Of a stretch of DNA of 64,000 nucleotides, positions 9,137-17,885 are shown piece after piece. The notes beneath the pieces were generated by a model that did no database searches, was not told where the DNA came from, and worked only from the letters and a program-made list of their open reading frames with translations. Position 1 is the stretch's first letter. Every line of letters starts with the position of its first letter. The position numbers and the translations under genes were made by a program. The stretch is from Agarilytica rhodophyticola (GTDB lineage Bacteria; Pseudomonadota; Gammaproteobacteria; Pseudomonadales; Cellvibrionaceae). The stretch is taken from positions 3,998,501 to 4,062,500 of the forward strand of contig NZ_CP020038.1 of NCBI RefSeq assembly GCF_002157225.2, read 5' to 3'.

Positions 9137-9576
9137 ACAGAAAATGATTTGACGGCAGGTGTAATAACAGGTGTTTCAAGGGGCTCTAACATACCCGCTT
9201 TAAATAAAATTGCGCACACACAAATAATATATAAGCTTAGGCTCAATAAAATAATTTGGTAGTTGGCAAGTAGTTTAATATTGGCTGCATTGTTAGAAAA
9301 AGGCCCATTACGGTTTAGGCGCTGGGCTTGTAATACATACTCATCAAGAGAGGCTCTAAATAAATTGTAGAGTCGTAGCAAGCCTTGCGTGAAAAAGGAC
9401 AGTACAATAGCAAGTAGTGAACAAAGGATAGTGGCCACTTCCAGCCCGATCGATTGCTGTGCCAGAAGCGCCCAACCAACAATTGTTACGGGTATTAGTA
9501 CAATTGATTTCCAGTAAAAATGTGATTGTTCATGCAACCTTAGCGTTAGCTCCCACCAATCGGGTTCATCTTTCAT
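9133..9576 (-). CDS. Small integral membrane protein, unknown function
   Basis: A 147-residue protein I do not recognise. It has a soluble N-terminus (KDEPDWWELTLRLHEQ), then hydrophobic spans near residues 23-40, 44-62 and 108-127, so about three membrane helices. The loop between the second and third is polar and basic (VLQAQRLNRNG). The ATG at 9576 follows a weak GGCTAGAG stretch. It converges on ynjD and stands alone on its strand. The composition is ordinary for the region. Confidence 0.6.
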   Translation of the reverse strand: MKDEPDWWELTLRLHEQSHFYWKSIVLIPVTIVGWALLAQQSIGLEVATILCSLLAIVLSFFTQGLLRLYNLFRASLDEYVLQAQRLNRNGPFSNNAANIKLLANYQIILLSLSLYIICVCAILFKAGMLEPLETPVITPAVKSFSV

Positions 9577-9683
9577 ACTCTAGCCTTATAATCCTCTACC
9601 TCAAATAAACTATAGCCTCTTTATAGATTTCGACCACTCCTGGTTTAGCATTACAACGTTACTTAAGACTTTCTAGTTTTAGA

Positions 9684-10091
9684 CTAATCAGGCAACCTTA
9701 CCACCAATTCCATCTCTACTTGTAGCTCCGGTGCGGCCAATGCAGCAACACCTACCCCAGTAACACAGGGCTGCGCCCCTTCAAAAGTCGCCAGAAATTC
9801 TGGCATCAACAGCTCCAGTCTCTCGGGTGTTAAATCCACCATATATACCCGTGCAATCACTACATCCGCAGGTTTAGCTCCCACAGATTCTAAAGCCGAA
9901 CGGGCATTTTGAGATACTAGCTTCATCTGCTCAACAATATCGCTCGGTACAGGTTTATCATCAGGCAGCCACGCAACTTGACCAGAGATATAAGCCATAC
10001 GACCTGGCTCAACTATTGAAATCTGGGAGTACCCCATTTCCTGGGAGTTGGGTAGCGTATTAGGATTAACACGAACAATGGGTACTGACAT
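9684..10091 (-). CDS. RidA/YjgF/YER057c-family protein
   Basis: A 135-residue RidA-superfamily protein. The family folds as a trimer with a pocket between subunits; canonical RidA deaminates reactive enamines/imines formed by PLP enzymes. Family features seen are YISGQV near the N-terminus, NARSALESVGAKPADVVIARVYMVD in the middle, and a C-terminal region ending ELQVEMELVVRLP. The catalytic Arg of true RidA normally sits in an RxxV/C..xP.L context near residue 105. Here that region reads QPCVTGVGVAALAAPEL and the Arg is not evident, so this is more likely a RidA relative (Rid subgroup) than a proven imine deaminase. It stands alone, with no obvious operon partner. Confidence 0.82.
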   Translation of the reverse strand: MSVPIVRVNPNTLPNSQEMGYSQISIVEPGRMAYISGQVAWLPDDKPVPSDIVEQMKLVSQNARSALESVGAKPADVVIARVYMVDLTPERLELLMPEFLATFEGAQPCVTGVGVAALAAPELQVEMELVVRLPD

Positions 10092-10313
10092 ATTGCGCCT
10101 CTTAAAAACAAAAATGTAGTTTATTAAATAAGGCTGAACAATTCAGTTTCAAGCAAGCCACTATCTTGCACCGGAGTCATTTGACTTAAAGTGTCAGACA
10201 GCAGTAGCCAAAAGGCTATCGTCGCTAATCTTGTTGAGTATTTAATACTGAATTAAACTGTATAAGTGACATATTTGTATAAGATTCATGGCCGATCATG
10301 TAGTGTGTTGTAT

Positions 10314-10342
10314 GTCTTTTATTAACGGTGTCTTTTATTAAC
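10314..10342. repeat. Two direct copies of a 13-base motif in the 10092-10426 spacer
   Basis: GTCTTTTATTAAC occurs at 10314-10326 and again at 10330-10342, separated by GGT (16-base period). It lies in the 335-base spacer between the divergent RidA-like and DUF1801 genes, about 85 bases upstream of the latter. It could be a paired regulator site or a chance duplication. I see nothing else in the spacer. Confidence 0.4.
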
Positions 10343-10426
10343 TGATAGGAACACCAGTCATAAATAAATATGAGATGTTCTAAAATTAATGATTTGTCTT
10401 TTTAAGATAGGTTACAAATACTTATT

Positions 10427-10831
10427 ATGAATGTGAAAGTAGAGGAAAAGTTTGCCGGCTATCCTAAAGGCGCTCAAACTAAGCTGCAAAAGCTACGTAA
10501 ACTTATTTATAAAGTGGCAGAAGAATGCCAAATTACGGATCTTGAAGAAACCTTAAAATGGGGGGAGCCAAGCTATTTAACAAAATTTGGTAGTACGATT
10601 CGTATTGATTGGAAACCTAGCGCACCGAAGCATTATGCCATGTACTTCCACTGCCAAAGCAAACTGGTTGCCACCTTTAAAGAAGTATATCCCCATACCT
10701 TTCACTATCAAGGAAACAGGGCTATCGTGCTGGATATAAAGGCCAAGCTTCCCGAAAAAGAACTAAAACACTGTATTACCCTCGCCCTCACCTATCATAA
10801 AGTGAAACATTTACCTCTTTTGGGCGCTTAG
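10427..10831 (+). CDS. DUF1801 domain protein
   Basis: A 134-residue protein of the DUF1801 (YdhG-like) family of unknown biochemical function. The family pattern is visible: an N-terminal helix pair (GAQTKLQKLRKLIYKVAEE), the ETLKWGEPSYLT segment, a core IRIDWKPSAPKHYAMYFHC, and a C-terminal helix (LPEKELKHCITLALTYHKVK). It is cytosolic, with no signal or membrane span, and is monocistronic by position. Confidence 0.8.
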   Translation: MNVKVEEKFAGYPKGAQTKLQKLRKLIYKVAEECQITDLEETLKWGEPSYLTKFGSTIRIDWKPSAPKHYAMYFHCQSKLVATFKEVYPHTFHYQGNRAIVLDIKAKLPEKELKHCITLALTYHKVKHLPLLGA

Positions 10832-10998
10832 CAGTAAAATGGCTTCGATAAAGCATATTTTAACCGCGCCACTACAACTACATATTAAAGGCCAATCTGA
10901 CAAAAAAACTGGACTATCGCACATACCATAAATTTCGATTGTGACTATTCTAGACTCGATTAACATTCCATGATTTAGATGCTTACAGGAGAGAATTA

Positions 10999-11565
10999 AT
11001 GCGTGCAAAAATTATTATCAAGAAATTATTGCAATTATCATTGGCGACACTTGCACTACCCATTGCTATATCCACTCATGCGCAAAGTGACCTGTCACAA
11101 TATGTAAATAAAAAAGGAAATATTAGTTTTCCGCAAGGCTTCCGCTCATCAATGATACATTTAGGCTCATGGTATGTACCTGAAGGTGGTGCCAGCGGCT
11201 TCCATGATGTATACACCGAAAAGAAATCGGTTGAGTATTATAAAAAACACGGTAAATTTCCCGATGGTGCCACCATTGTTAAAGAACTGCGCGCATCACT
11301 CAGTGGTGATTTCACTACGGGCAAAAATGTCAGCCATGCTACAGGTCAATTGAAGCAATGGTTTGTCATGATAAAGGACAGCAAAAATCGTTTCGACAAC
11401 AATCCTATATGGGGAGATGGTTGGGGCTGGGCACTATTCAAACCTGATAGCCTTAGTAAAAATGCCGCATCTGACTATAAGAAAGACTGTCAAGGCTGCC
11501 ATTTACCGGCCAAAGATACAGATTGGCTTTACACCCAAGCCTACCCTATGCTTGAGGAAAAATAG
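10999..11565 (+). CDS. Cytochrome P460-family c-type haem protein
   Basis: A secreted c-type haem protein of 188 residues. The signal peptide ends near ISTHAQS. The cytochrome P460 domain begins at YVNKKGNISFPQGFRSSMIHLGSWYV, with the family's phenylalanine/tryptophan-rich core (QWFVMIKDS, GWGWALF). The haem site is CQGCH near residue 160. In known P460 proteins the haem is additionally cross-linked to a lysine and the enzyme oxidises hydroxylamine or detoxifies NO. I cannot tell from sequence alone whether the cross-link forms here. A good ribosome site (ACAGGAGAG) precedes the ATG. There are no nitrogen-cycle genes nearby, so a stress or detoxifying role is only an inference. Confidence 0.85.
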   Translation: MRAKIIIKKLLQLSLATLALPIAISTHAQSDLSQYVNKKGNISFPQGFRSSMIHLGSWYVPEGGASGFHDVYTEKKSVEYYKKHGKFPDGATIVKELRASLSGDFTTGKNVSHATGQLKQWFVMIKDSKNRFDNNPIWGDGWGWALFKPDSLSKNAASDYKKDCQGCHLPAKDTDWLYTQAYPMLEEK

Positions 11566-11594
11566 AAAAAAACGGCTAAATTACATTAAATAGA

Positions 11595-11615
11595 GCATGC
11601 CACACTGTGGCATGC
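11595..11615. terminator. Hairpin between convergent P460 and MaoC genes
   Basis: A near-perfect 21-base palindrome (GCATGCCACA, one base, TGTGGCATGC) lies 30 bases after the P460 stop and 46 bases before the end of the opposing MaoC gene. There is no strong T-run on either strand. It probably marks the ends of both transcripts. Confidence 0.5.
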
Positions 11616-11660
11616 GGGTATCACGCGACGTCTAGATATCGTCCAAACTATCGGGCAAAA

Positions 11661-12350
11661 CTAAAAATAAATACGTAGTACAGATTCAACAACGCATGCA
11701 ATTCGAGTCGAATTTTTCAATTCAATAGAAATATCATTAACTATCTCTACACTGCGCTTAAAGGGGCGAATGGATTTTAGCTTCATTCTCGCCCGAATCT
11801 CTGAATTCACTTTCACCGGATGGGGAAACACAACACGGTTGAGACCCGCGTTCACAATGAGCTTAGACTCTGGATAAAGCGAAGCCTGAGAACGAGTGAC
11901 ATCACACAACTCTGGAAGCAGAGAAAGAACAAGGAAACCATGGGCAACAGTGCTTTTAAAAGGAGACTCTGTCTTTGCCCTTACAGGATCCACATGAATC
12001 CACTGTTTATCTCCTGTAGCATCGGCAAAACGGTCGATACAGTCCTGATCGATAAGGTGCCATTCACCTAAGTAAGTTTCCTCACCTATGCGACGACGCC
12101 AATGGCTATAAAAATCCTTGGTTTTTGGGCAGGTTAGTATTCCATTTTCAGGCCCAATCGTGACCGCTGGGTCAGAAAACAAACTGATTTTTGACAACCA
12201 TGTCTTGTTAATAGAGCTACTAATCAAGTCTGAAAGAGTTTGCATCTGAGGTTCAACTTTACTTTTCAAATTTGAAGAGTTTATTTGGTCTAAAAACTCT
12301 CGCTCCTTTTGCTTCAAATAATCAAAGAAATCCAACGTGCAACACCTCAA
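11661..12350 (-). CDS. MaoC-like (R)-hydratase/dehydratase domain protein
   Basis: A 229-residue protein with a C-terminal hot-dog-fold MaoC domain. The hydratase motif is present: ADATGDKQWIHVDP, with Asp and His in the DxxxxHxD arrangement, followed by the conserved VAHGFLVLSLLP helix. Such enzymes hydrate trans-2-enoyl-CoA to (R)-3-hydroxyacyl-CoA, as in fatty acid or polyhydroxyalkanoate metabolism. The first roughly 85 residues are a helical extension (LKQKEREFLDQINSSNLKSK) not typical of minimal MaoC proteins. No beta-oxidation or PHA genes are beside it. The long AT-rich spacer 12351-13363 lies upstream of its start. Confidence 0.82.
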   Translation of the reverse strand: MRCCTLDFFDYLKQKEREFLDQINSSNLKSKVEPQMQTLSDLISSSINKTWLSKISLFSDPAVTIGPENGILTCPKTKDFYSHWRRRIGEETYLGEWHLIDQDCIDRFADATGDKQWIHVDPVRAKTESPFKSTVAHGFLVLSLLPELCDVTRSQASLYPESKLIVNAGLNRVVFPHPVKVNSEIRARMKLKSIRPFKRSVEIVNDISIELKNSTRIACVVESVLRIYF

Positions 12351-13363
12351 AAAATATACAGTTTAAACTTAACGGCGCTATTATCACACAAATGAACCCA
12401 TTTCAACAGACCCACATCACACAAAACAAGGTTTTCTTTATGGAACATGAACACACTTAGCAAGCGATAGCGTGGATACAACACTGGCTAGCCAGCAGCG
12501 AGTCCACCTGAGCGAGTATTGAGATTACACCACCCCCAATCTTGTGCTCTAAAGTATGTTCACTCAACGCTTTCAAATATTAAATAAGACGACACAAAAT
12601 AAAATCTAATGATTGGTGCTTTATTCTATACGCCTTTTCATAGCTTTTATTATTTCACAACACAATGGTATTTTCAGTCGAATCGATCGTAAAAATGTAA
12701 TTATAGGGTAAAGGGCTGTCACAAAAAGCAACAGACGCCTTGAATATTTTATGTTTGTTTATATTTAACACCTCTTCACTTCTGTACTGAGATTACTCAA
12801 AGCAGATGAGAAATGACAAACACAACTAAAATAAAAGAAGATTTTCTATATTTGTTAACATATTTTCATCTGTTAACCATCACTAGATAATTGGCGGCAG
12901 AATTAGTAACAGAAAAACATTTTTTAACAAGAAACTCTCATCAATCCCGATAAGATCATCTACTCTCCATTAATAGTAATAAGAAATTATCTGTCGACAT
13001 TAAAAATCAAAAAATAAAAGCGCATGGAAATGCTTTATAGCCATTAACTAAAGAAAATAAATAAAGCTCTTAACCAGAAAACTCTATTCATCTATCATTA
13101 TTAAAACGTCTCAAATAAAACAAGTACTAAATAAAACCAATAATTTTAGCACACCTCAATACGCTAGAAATAATATTGCAAAAATGTCTACATTCTAATA
13201 CGCAAGTTGTATTGTCACCGTCAGCTTCTGGCAAGTCACAGCAAATATCTACTATCAGTATTGGTGACAGGAATAACGCTAACAATCAACTCAGCCTTTA
13301 TCGTGATATATAACAACATTGGCCTGTCAATAAAGCATGTTATCTAGAGACTGCCAACAGGCC
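12351..13363. other. 1 kb AT-rich spacer without a supported gene
   Basis: I find no convincing coding frame, RNA gene or long repeat here. The sequence is strongly AT-rich. At its right end a 7-bp inverted pair (GGCCTGT at 13321-13327, ACAGGCC at 13357-13363) flanks a 29-base loop and abuts the stop of the Lrp gene. The right arm with neighbours (CAACAGGCCCTA, 13355-13366) repeats the terminal sequence of the MITE at 53522-53678, so this may be a shrunken element remnant or may simply act as a terminator. Confidence 0.4.
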
Positions 13364-13822
13364 CTAGATAAAAATGGGCAGCTGTGTAGTTTCTTTCATA
13401 GTTTCCATCACAAAGCTGGAACTCACGTCAAATAAGTCTGCGGTAATAAGCCGTTTATAAAGCACATCATAGCCTGCCATATCAGGCACCACCGCTTTTA
13501 ATAAATAGTCAACATCACCACTCATTCTGTGTGCCTCTAAAACTTGAGGGATATTGCCAATAACTTCGGTGAAGCGCTTCGCCCACTGCTCATTGTGTTG
13601 GTTGGTTTTTATCAAAATATATACCGTGAGTGTCAGTTGCAGCGGCTCAGGGTTAAGCAAAGTCACACGTCCACGAATGAAGCCTCCCTGCTCTAGCTTT
13701 TGAATACGACGCCAGCAGGCAGACTTAGAAATATTGATCTGCTCAGCAATCTCAGCTACCGATAACAGAGCATTTCTCTGTAATCGCTCTAATATCGACT
13801 TATCTTGAAAATCAAGTTTCAT
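13364..13822 (-). CDS. Lrp/AsnC-family transcriptional regulator
   Basis: A 152-residue regulator of the feast/famine family. The N-terminal helix-turn-helix is clear (DFQDKSILERLQRNALLSVAEIAEQINISKSACWRRIQKLEQGG), then the C-terminal RAM ligand domain (about residues 65-150) with the AHRMSGDVDYLLKAVV core. Lrp-type proteins form octamers or dimers of dimers and usually sense amino acids. It is transcribed divergently from the class V aminotransferase gene at 14045. The shared spacer has a palindrome at 13914-13926, so it probably controls itself and that enzyme. Confidence 0.9.
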   Translation of the reverse strand: MKLDFQDKSILERLQRNALLSVAEIAEQINISKSACWRRIQKLEQGGFIRGRVTLLNPEPLQLTLTVYILIKTNQHNEQWAKRFTEVIGNIPQVLEAHRMSGDVDYLLKAVVPDMAGYDVLYKRLITADLFDVSSSFVMETMKETTQLPIFI

Positions 13823-13913
13823 GATTTTATTCCACCAGAATATCCATTAGCTATTTATTATTGCACCAAGATATCAATAAGTGAAACAGTAAACCATAAT
13901 AACATAGAAAATT

Positions 13914-13926
13914 GAAACATTGTTTC
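13914..13926. promoter_or_regulatory. Candidate operator in the Lrp / aminotransferase divergent spacer
   Basis: GAAACATTGTTTC is a 5-bp inverted repeat with a 3-base centre, about 90 bases upstream of the regulator start and 118 upstream of the aminotransferase start. A related half-site, GTGAAACAGT, occurs at 13891-13900. The site suits an autoregulated Lrp-type protein, but no binding data exist. Confidence 0.4.
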
Positions 13927-14044
13927 GAAATATAGGCCTTTTATTGTCTAAATGGAGACATCTTTCTAAGCAAAAATGCGTAGACTACTCACATAAGACA
14001 CCTACTCATACAAAACACCGATACAATTATTCATCGAGGACATC

Positions 14045-15682
14045 ATGAGCGCGTTATTGACAAGCATCAGGCAAGCAGTGATCGGAGAACAAACACAGAT
14101 AGTAACCCCCTTTGGCAACAAGCCACTCATCTATGCCGATTACACCGCTTCAGGTCGGAGCCTGGATATTATTGAAGATTTTATTCGCCAACGTGTACTA
14201 CCTTTCTATGCCAATACCCACAGTGAAAGCTCTTATACTGGCGCTCAGACAAATAGTCTGCGAGAGCAGGCTCGTGATGAAATCAAACAAGCTGTTAATG
14301 CAAACTCCGATGACTGTGTCATTTTTTGTGGTACAGGTGCTACTGCAGCCATCCATAAGCTAATTGATATTTTAAACCTGCGCTTACCTGCAGATTTAAA
14401 CGAACGCTATCAATGGCAACAAACAATACCTAGCGAAGAGCGCCCAATAGTTTTTATTGGACCATACGAGCATCACTCTAACGAGCTACCTTGGCGAGAA
14501 AGTATCGCTGAAATCATTACCATTCCTTTAACGCAACAAGGTGATATTGACCGAACGATACTGACCCAAAAGCTTGAAAAATACCAAAGCCGCCCTCTTA
14601 AAATTGCCAGTTTTTCTGCTGCTTCCAATGTGACAGGCATCAAAACTGACGTGGAAGATATTGCCAAATTATTACAGCAGTATGGATTTTTATCATTTTG
14701 GGATTACGCCGCAGCCGCACCCTATGTCGCCATTGATATGGCTCAAAATAAAGATGCCGTCTTTCTATCGCCCCACAAATTTATTGGCGGACCTGGAACA
14801 CCTGGAATATTAGTGGTGAAGCGCAAGCTATTAACGAATCGTATACCCGCTGTTAGCGGTGGCGGCACGGTTGTATATGTCAGCCCCGAACATCACCGCT
14901 ATACTAAAGACCTAGAGCGCAAAGAAGAAGCAGGAACACCGGGTATTATTGAGTCTATTCGAGCAGGATTAGTATTTAAACTACAACAGCAAGTAGGCTT
15001 AGAAGAAATAGAAAAACGCGAGCACGATTTTATCAACAAAGCATTGCAGGTATGGAGTGAATGTAAAAATATTGAAATTCTAGGCAATACAGAAATGCCA
15101 AGGCTAGGTATATTTTCTCTTCGAATCTACCATCAACATCAGGAATTACATTATGGTTTTGTAGTCGCACTACTTAATGATGTGTTTGGGATTCAAGCGA
15201 GAGGAGGCTGTTCTTGTGCTGGCCCCTATGGACATGCACTATTGAACCTAAATATGGAAAAAAGTCGCCAAATAGAATCACAGTTACTCAAAGGTCACAT
15301 GATATTACGCCCCGGCTGGGTACGTTTGAGCTTTAATTATTTTATTGACGATGATACCTTTCACTACCTCGTTAACGCAATAAAACTGATTGCCGAATAT
15401 GGCTGGCGTCTACTCCCTTATTACCATTATGATCAAACCACTGGTAGCTGGCGCTTTCAGAAACAACCACCGCAATTGGAGACTCAATTAAACGATATAA
15501 ACTTTTTAGATAATTCCAATGTAGGCATTAAAAAAGAGGCAAAAAACGCTTCAAAAAACTTACAAAACTGCTTGATAGAGGCTAAACAATCACTACTTGG
15601 AGATTACCATCACTGTGAAAAATATATTCTTACACTATGTGAAGAAGTTGAAGATTTGAGATGGTTTTATAAATCTGCGTAG
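14045..15682 (+). CDS. Class V aminotransferase-fold PLP enzyme (cysteine desulfurase-like)
   Basis: A 545-residue PLP-dependent enzyme of the class V / NifS-SufS fold. YADYTASGRSL near the N-terminus is the substrate entry strand, FCGTGATAAIHKL the cofactor phosphate loop, and DYAAAAPY the Asp that holds the pyridine nitrogen. SPHKFIGGPGTPG carries the Schiff-base lysine. A cysteine-bearing loop, RGGCSCAGPYGH, sits where desulfurases have their catalytic Cys. The last roughly 130 residues are an extra helical region not found in SufS. A GAGGA ribosome site precedes the ATG. The neighbour regulator of Lrp type suggests an amino-acid substrate. The exact reaction (desulfurase, lyase or transaminase) cannot be told from the sequence. 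Confidence 0.82.
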   Translation: MSALLTSIRQAVIGEQTQIVTPFGNKPLIYADYTASGRSLDIIEDFIRQRVLPFYANTHSESSYTGAQTNSLREQARDEIKQAVNANSDDCVIFCGTGATAAIHKLIDILNLRLPADLNERYQWQQTIPSEERPIVFIGPYEHHSNELPWRESIAEIITIPLTQQGDIDRTILTQKLEKYQSRPLKIASFSAASNVTGIKTDVEDIAKLLQQYGFLSFWDYAAAAPYVAIDMAQNKDAVFLSPHKFIGGPGTPGILVVKRKLLTNRIPAVSGGGTVVYVSPEHHRYTKDLERKEEAGTPGIIESIRAGLVFKLQQQVGLEEIEKREHDFINKALQVWSECKNIEILGNTEMPRLGIFSLRIYHQHQELHYGFVVALLNDVFGIQARGGCSCAGPYGHALLNLNMEKSRQIESQLLKGHMILRPGWVRLSFNYFIDDDTFHYLVNAIKLIAEYGWRLLPYYHYDQTTGSWRFQKQPPQLETQLNDINFLDNSNVGIKKEAKNASKNLQNCLIEAKQSLLGDYHHCEKYILTLCEEVEDLRWFYKSA

Positions 15683-15868
15683 AGTGCTTTTAAGCCATCG
15701 TTTTCTTCTCTACTATGTCTCTAGATAGTGTTATCACAATAGAGTCTACTGTCATAAAGCTCAGTTTTATAGCAAGGATTAGGTTTATATTGTTACCATG
15801 TTATTTAAGAATGAGCTTTAATTAGTTAATACATTGTAGATATTTACGGATATCAATTAGGAGCAGCG

Positions 15869-16480
15869 ATGAGAGCTAAAGAAAAAATGCACAGCCGACA
15901 AATCTATTCATGTAATGATCAGGCCTTAGTGGATGAACAAGTGCAATGTCTCGAGATTTTATACGATTTTAATCACACACGACCAAGCGAGATAGCCCGA
16001 AGAAAAGAGATTTTGCATCAATTATTAGCTGAGGTAGGTGATAATTGTTATATTGAGCCCCCCCTACGCGCGAATTGGGGTAAACACACTCATTTAGGCC
16101 ATAATGTTTACGCTAACTTTAACTTAACCTTGGTCGATGATACACATATCTATATTGGTGATTATGTAAAGATTGGCCCCAATGTTACAATAACAACAGC
16201 CGGCCACCCGATAGAGCCACAAAGAAGAAAAAATATTGAGCAATTTAATATCCCTATTCATATTGCCGACAATGTGTGGATAGGTGCTAGTTGCGTAATT
16301 CTACCTGGTATATCTATTGGCGAAAACTCGGTAATAGGTGCAGGCAGTATAGTAACAAAGAACATACCCAGCAACGTTGTAGCAGTTGGCAACCCTTGCC
16401 GCGTTTTAAGGACAATTAGCGAGAGAGACAGAGAATATTATTATAAAGACTACAGATATGATCAAATACCACCACAATAG
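15869..16480 (+). CDS. Maltose/galactoside O-acetyltransferase-like hexapeptide protein
   Basis: A 203-residue left-handed beta-helix acetyltransferase of the Maa/LacA (NodL) group, which transfers acetyl from acetyl-CoA to a sugar hydroxyl. The N-terminal mac-type helices are present (SCNDQALVDEQVQCLEILYDFNHTRPSE). The conserved core FNLTLVDDTHIYIGDYVKIGPNVTITTAGHP follows, with His as catalytic base in TTAGHP. Then come hexapeptide turns (IADNVWIGASCVILPGISIGENSVIGAGSIVTKNIPSNVVAVGNPCRVLR). A TAGGAGCAG ribosome site precedes the ATG. It stands alone and its natural acceptor is unknown. Confidence 0.9.
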   Translation: MRAKEKMHSRQIYSCNDQALVDEQVQCLEILYDFNHTRPSEIARRKEILHQLLAEVGDNCYIEPPLRANWGKHTHLGHNVYANFNLTLVDDTHIYIGDYVKIGPNVTITTAGHPIEPQRRKNIEQFNIPIHIADNVWIGASCVILPGISIGENSVIGAGSIVTKNIPSNVVAVGNPCRVLRTISERDREYYYKDYRYDQIPPQ

Positions 16481-16802
16481 CCGCTTTTTTTGCTGTTACT
16501 TTGAGGCCAAATAATTTTATATCTAGAACAACACCAAAAGAGAAAACGCCACCTACTCATTTAACTTTATCTTCCGCTAAAAAATTCAGCCCTCTTTTGC
16601 ATGTAAATAAAGTCGTGACTTCATAAGGCAAACTCTTTAATTCTCAAACCTTTGAACTGCATAATTTAGTTTTGCAATAACAGTCATTTCAATTTCTCTA
16701 TATTCAAGAGTTGGCCACAACAGTTGCAAAACCGGAATCCCTGCAGAGGCACACAATAGCGCGAACAATATTGACTATGAAGGTTTAAACTATTATGCAT
16801 GT

Positions 16803-16826
16803 AGGGCTTTATAGAAATAAAGCCCT
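16803..16826. terminator. Terminator between convergent acetyltransferase and secreted-protein genes
   Basis: A perfect 10-bp stem (AGGGCTTTAT at 16803-16812, ATAAAGCCCT at 16817-16826) closes a 4-base loop; CTTTACTT follows on the plus strand. It lies 25 bases from the end of the minus-strand gene at 16851. The rest of the 370-base spacer 16481-16850 shows nothing I can name. Confidence 0.65.
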
Positions 16827-16850
16827 CTTTACTTGGTGACTGCTGGTTAC

Positions 16851-17768
16851 TTATTGAAAGTCAGGCACGGTGATTCGAGACAGGTTATAACTGCTATATG
16901 TATAATCTGTAGATGCTCCTGTTAACTGGGAAATTTGAGCCTGCCCTGCGCTGGTATTATTGTAACGCCAATTAAAATCTGCAACGTCATAGACAGCCGC
17001 CCCCGCTTCATTTTCGATAGTAGAGCCTTGACTATATGACGTAAAAACTACCGCTGCAATATCAGTATTATTGGGGTTGTCAATAATCCAATTCACAGGC
17101 GAATATGAACTCACAAATAAAATAATGGAGCCCTCATGTTCTGGCAAAGTAATCGTGGCCTCATTAAAACGATTATTTGCTTCATAACCAGCGACATACA
17201 CAATACGCGTGTCATCATCGACTAACGCTGCCAATTCGTCATACTCCACTAATTTGGAGGTCGTGAGCTTTGGGTAATCCGTAAATGACACGTTAAAAAA
17301 TGTTGTATGCCAGTGATTGTGATGCTCAATACGCACTCTGTGCACACCTTGTGGCAGGGTCAGGGGAAGGTGCTTATCGCTATTTGCCCAACGGTGTTGT
17401 AATGCACCATTGAGGTAGAAACTCACGTCTGACCAGGACAAAGAAAAGTTAGCGTTAATGGTGGCGACAGGATCAAAGACTTCAATATCACCTTCCCAAA
17501 CACCATTAAAATTATAGGAGTCAATACCATGTAGATCATCCCAACTATAGTTAATGGAAGCGCGAGGGCTTGTTTCTGTGGCGATAAGCGCTGGAGTGAT
17601 ATTAGGGTCTGATCCATTATTGCCTTGCCCAGGTTGCCTACCATCATTTTCTAAGTAATAGCTTGCAGCAAAAGGACGAACCTCAAAATCAGCAGCGAAG
17701 GCACCGGAGCCACCTAAAAATACACCACAGAAAAACAACGTTGAAAGAGAGGAGGATTTGATATTCAT
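16851..17768 (-). CDS. Secreted protein with PA14-like N-terminal domain, unknown function
   Basis: A 305-residue exported protein. The signal peptide ends at GSGAFAAD. The first half resembles a PA14-like carbohydrate- or surface-binding sandwich (NFNGVWEGDIEVFDP, then SWSDVSFYLNGALQHRW and VHRVRIEHHNHWHTTFFNVSF). The second half (about 165-305) is an unrecognised beta-rich domain (IVYVAGYEANNRFNEATITLPEHEGSIILFVSSY, and a Tyr/Asn/Ser-rich end). No catalytic motif stands out, and there is no membrane anchor or sorting signal at the C-terminus. The upstream spacer has a candidate operator at 17867-17885. It is monocistronic. A role in polysaccharide or cell-surface binding is only an inference. 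Confidence 0.6.
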   Translation of the reverse strand: MNIKSSSLSTLFFCGVFLGGSGAFAADFEVRPFAASYYLENDGRQPGQGNNGSDPNITPALIATETSPRASINYSWDDLHGIDSYNFNGVWEGDIEVFDPVATINANFSLSWSDVSFYLNGALQHRWANSDKHLPLTLPQGVHRVRIEHHNHWHTTFFNVSFTDYPKLTTSKLVEYDELAALVDDDTRIVYVAGYEANNRFNEATITLPEHEGSIILFVSSYSPVNWIIDNPNNTDIAAVVFTSYSQGSTIENEAGAAVYDVADFNWRYNNTSAGQAQISQLTGASTDYTYSSYNLSRITVPDFQ

Positions 17769-17866
17769 ATAATTTCCTTATGTTATGGAGAGTAATTAAA
17801 GAAAAATTAAACACCTAAATTGATCTTTAACTTTTCAGTAAAATCTTTTCCTTAATGCAAACGCAT

Positions 17867-17885
17867 TGTGTTTGCTGAGTTTAAT
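17867..17885. promoter_or_regulatory. Candidate operator upstream of the PA14-like secreted protein
   Basis: GCAAAC (17867-17872) and GTTTGC (17880-17885) form a perfect 6-bp inverted repeat with a 7-base spacer, about 100 bases upstream of the start at 17768. The shape suits a dimeric repressor such as a LacI- or GntR-type protein, but no such regulator gene is next to it. The rest of the 428-base spacer 17769-18196 shows nothing else I can support. Confidence 0.35.
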
